Shown here in pieces: positions 5,474 through 5,598 of a DNA stretch of 5,598 nt. The stretch lies in contig SKMM01000320.1 in assembly GCA_007121055.1 (NCBI GenBank), forward strand, positions 1-5,598. Direction: 5' to 3'. The first letter of the stretch is position 1; every line of letters begins with the position of its first letter. Both the position numbers and the translations under genes were made by a program. The notes beneath the pieces were generated by a model that searched no databases, was not told the DNA's origin, and saw nothing but the letters and a program-made list of their open reading frames with translations. Source of the stretch: Paracoccaceae bacterium (GTDB lineage Bacteria; Pseudomonadota; Alphaproteobacteria; Rhodobacterales; Rhodobacteraceae).

Positions 5474-5578
5474 CGGCCATCCGCACCCGGGCGCGGAACG
5501 AGCCTCGGCGCGGACGGCAACGCCGACGTGACCGGCGCGCCGCGGCTCCGGCGACGGGTGCGCTTGCCCCGCCTGGGC

Positions 5579-5584
5579 TTGACC
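5579..5584 (+). promoter_or_regulatory. Possible -35 element at the window edge
   Basis: TTGACC stands out in the GC-rich tail and is followed by TTTAGGAAAG, in which CTTT-AGG-AAAG forms a short dyad. It could be the -35 of a plus-strand promoter whose -10 and gene lie beyond the window. TTGACC with an adjacent dyad recalls MerR-family promoters, but the dyad is short and the -10 is not visible, so no regulator can be named. Confidence 0.2.
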
Positions 5585-5598
5585 TTTAGGAAAGCGCG

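Noticed and set aside
4683..5486. 267-codon minus-strand open frame opposite the second isomerase
   Set aside because: It mirrors the cyclophilin coding frame and has no domain features. The plus-strand gene is certain.
5302..5520. 72-codon minus-strand open frame in the right-hand tail
   Set aside because: Mostly Pro, Gly, Arg and Ala in low-complexity order, overlapping the isomerase 3' end, with no family resemblance.

Overview
The window is GC-rich chromosomal DNA, roughly two thirds or more G+C by eye, densely coded with short overlaps between genes. The protein sequences point to an alphaproteobacterium, most likely Rhodobacteraceae. The basis is the Ffh N-terminus MFENLSERL, the Pgk variants HFGRPKG, SDAFSAAHRAHAST and AGGAFLEWMEG, and the order ffh - GNAT - chorismate mutase - rpsP. 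This assignment rests on remembered family patterns, not on a database search. Everything here looks like conserved housekeeping chromosome. I see no mobile element, CRISPR array, phage gene, tRNA or rRNA.

Left block, minus strand (read from about 2858 down to 1). A good promoter candidate (TTGACA, 17 bp, TAGCCC) lies just downstream of pgk and should start an ffh transcript with a leader of about 120 nt. That leader can form three consecutive hairpins. It is followed by ffh (signal recognition particle GTPase), a GNAT acetyltransferase and a small AroQ-type chorismate mutase. Each of the two junctions is a 4-bp ATGA overlap, so the three genes are probably co-transcribed and translationally coupled. 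A 166-bp gap then separates chorismate mutase from rpsP (ribosomal protein S16, cut by the window edge). The gap holds a tandem array of four GC-rich hairpin units, the most distinctive non-coding feature here.

Middle block. pgk (phosphoglycerate kinase) is a complete minus-strand gene with its own candidate promoter. It ends 163 bp before the ffh start.

Right block, plus strand. Across a 180-bp divergent intergenic region lie two tandem cyclophilin-type peptidyl-prolyl isomerases overlapping by 11 bp. The first has no export signal and should be cytoplasmic. The second carries an N-terminal hydrophobic segment and should be exported or membrane-anchored. They are clear paralogues. The last 220 bp have no convincing gene, only three GC-rich hairpins and a TTGACC element at the very edge.

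The shared theme is protein synthesis, targeting and folding (S16, Ffh, two isomerases) interleaved with central metabolism (Pgk, chorismate mutase). No undescribed system is evident. The observations worth following are the hairpin array before rpsP, the structured ffh leader and the cytoplasm/envelope cyclophilin pair.
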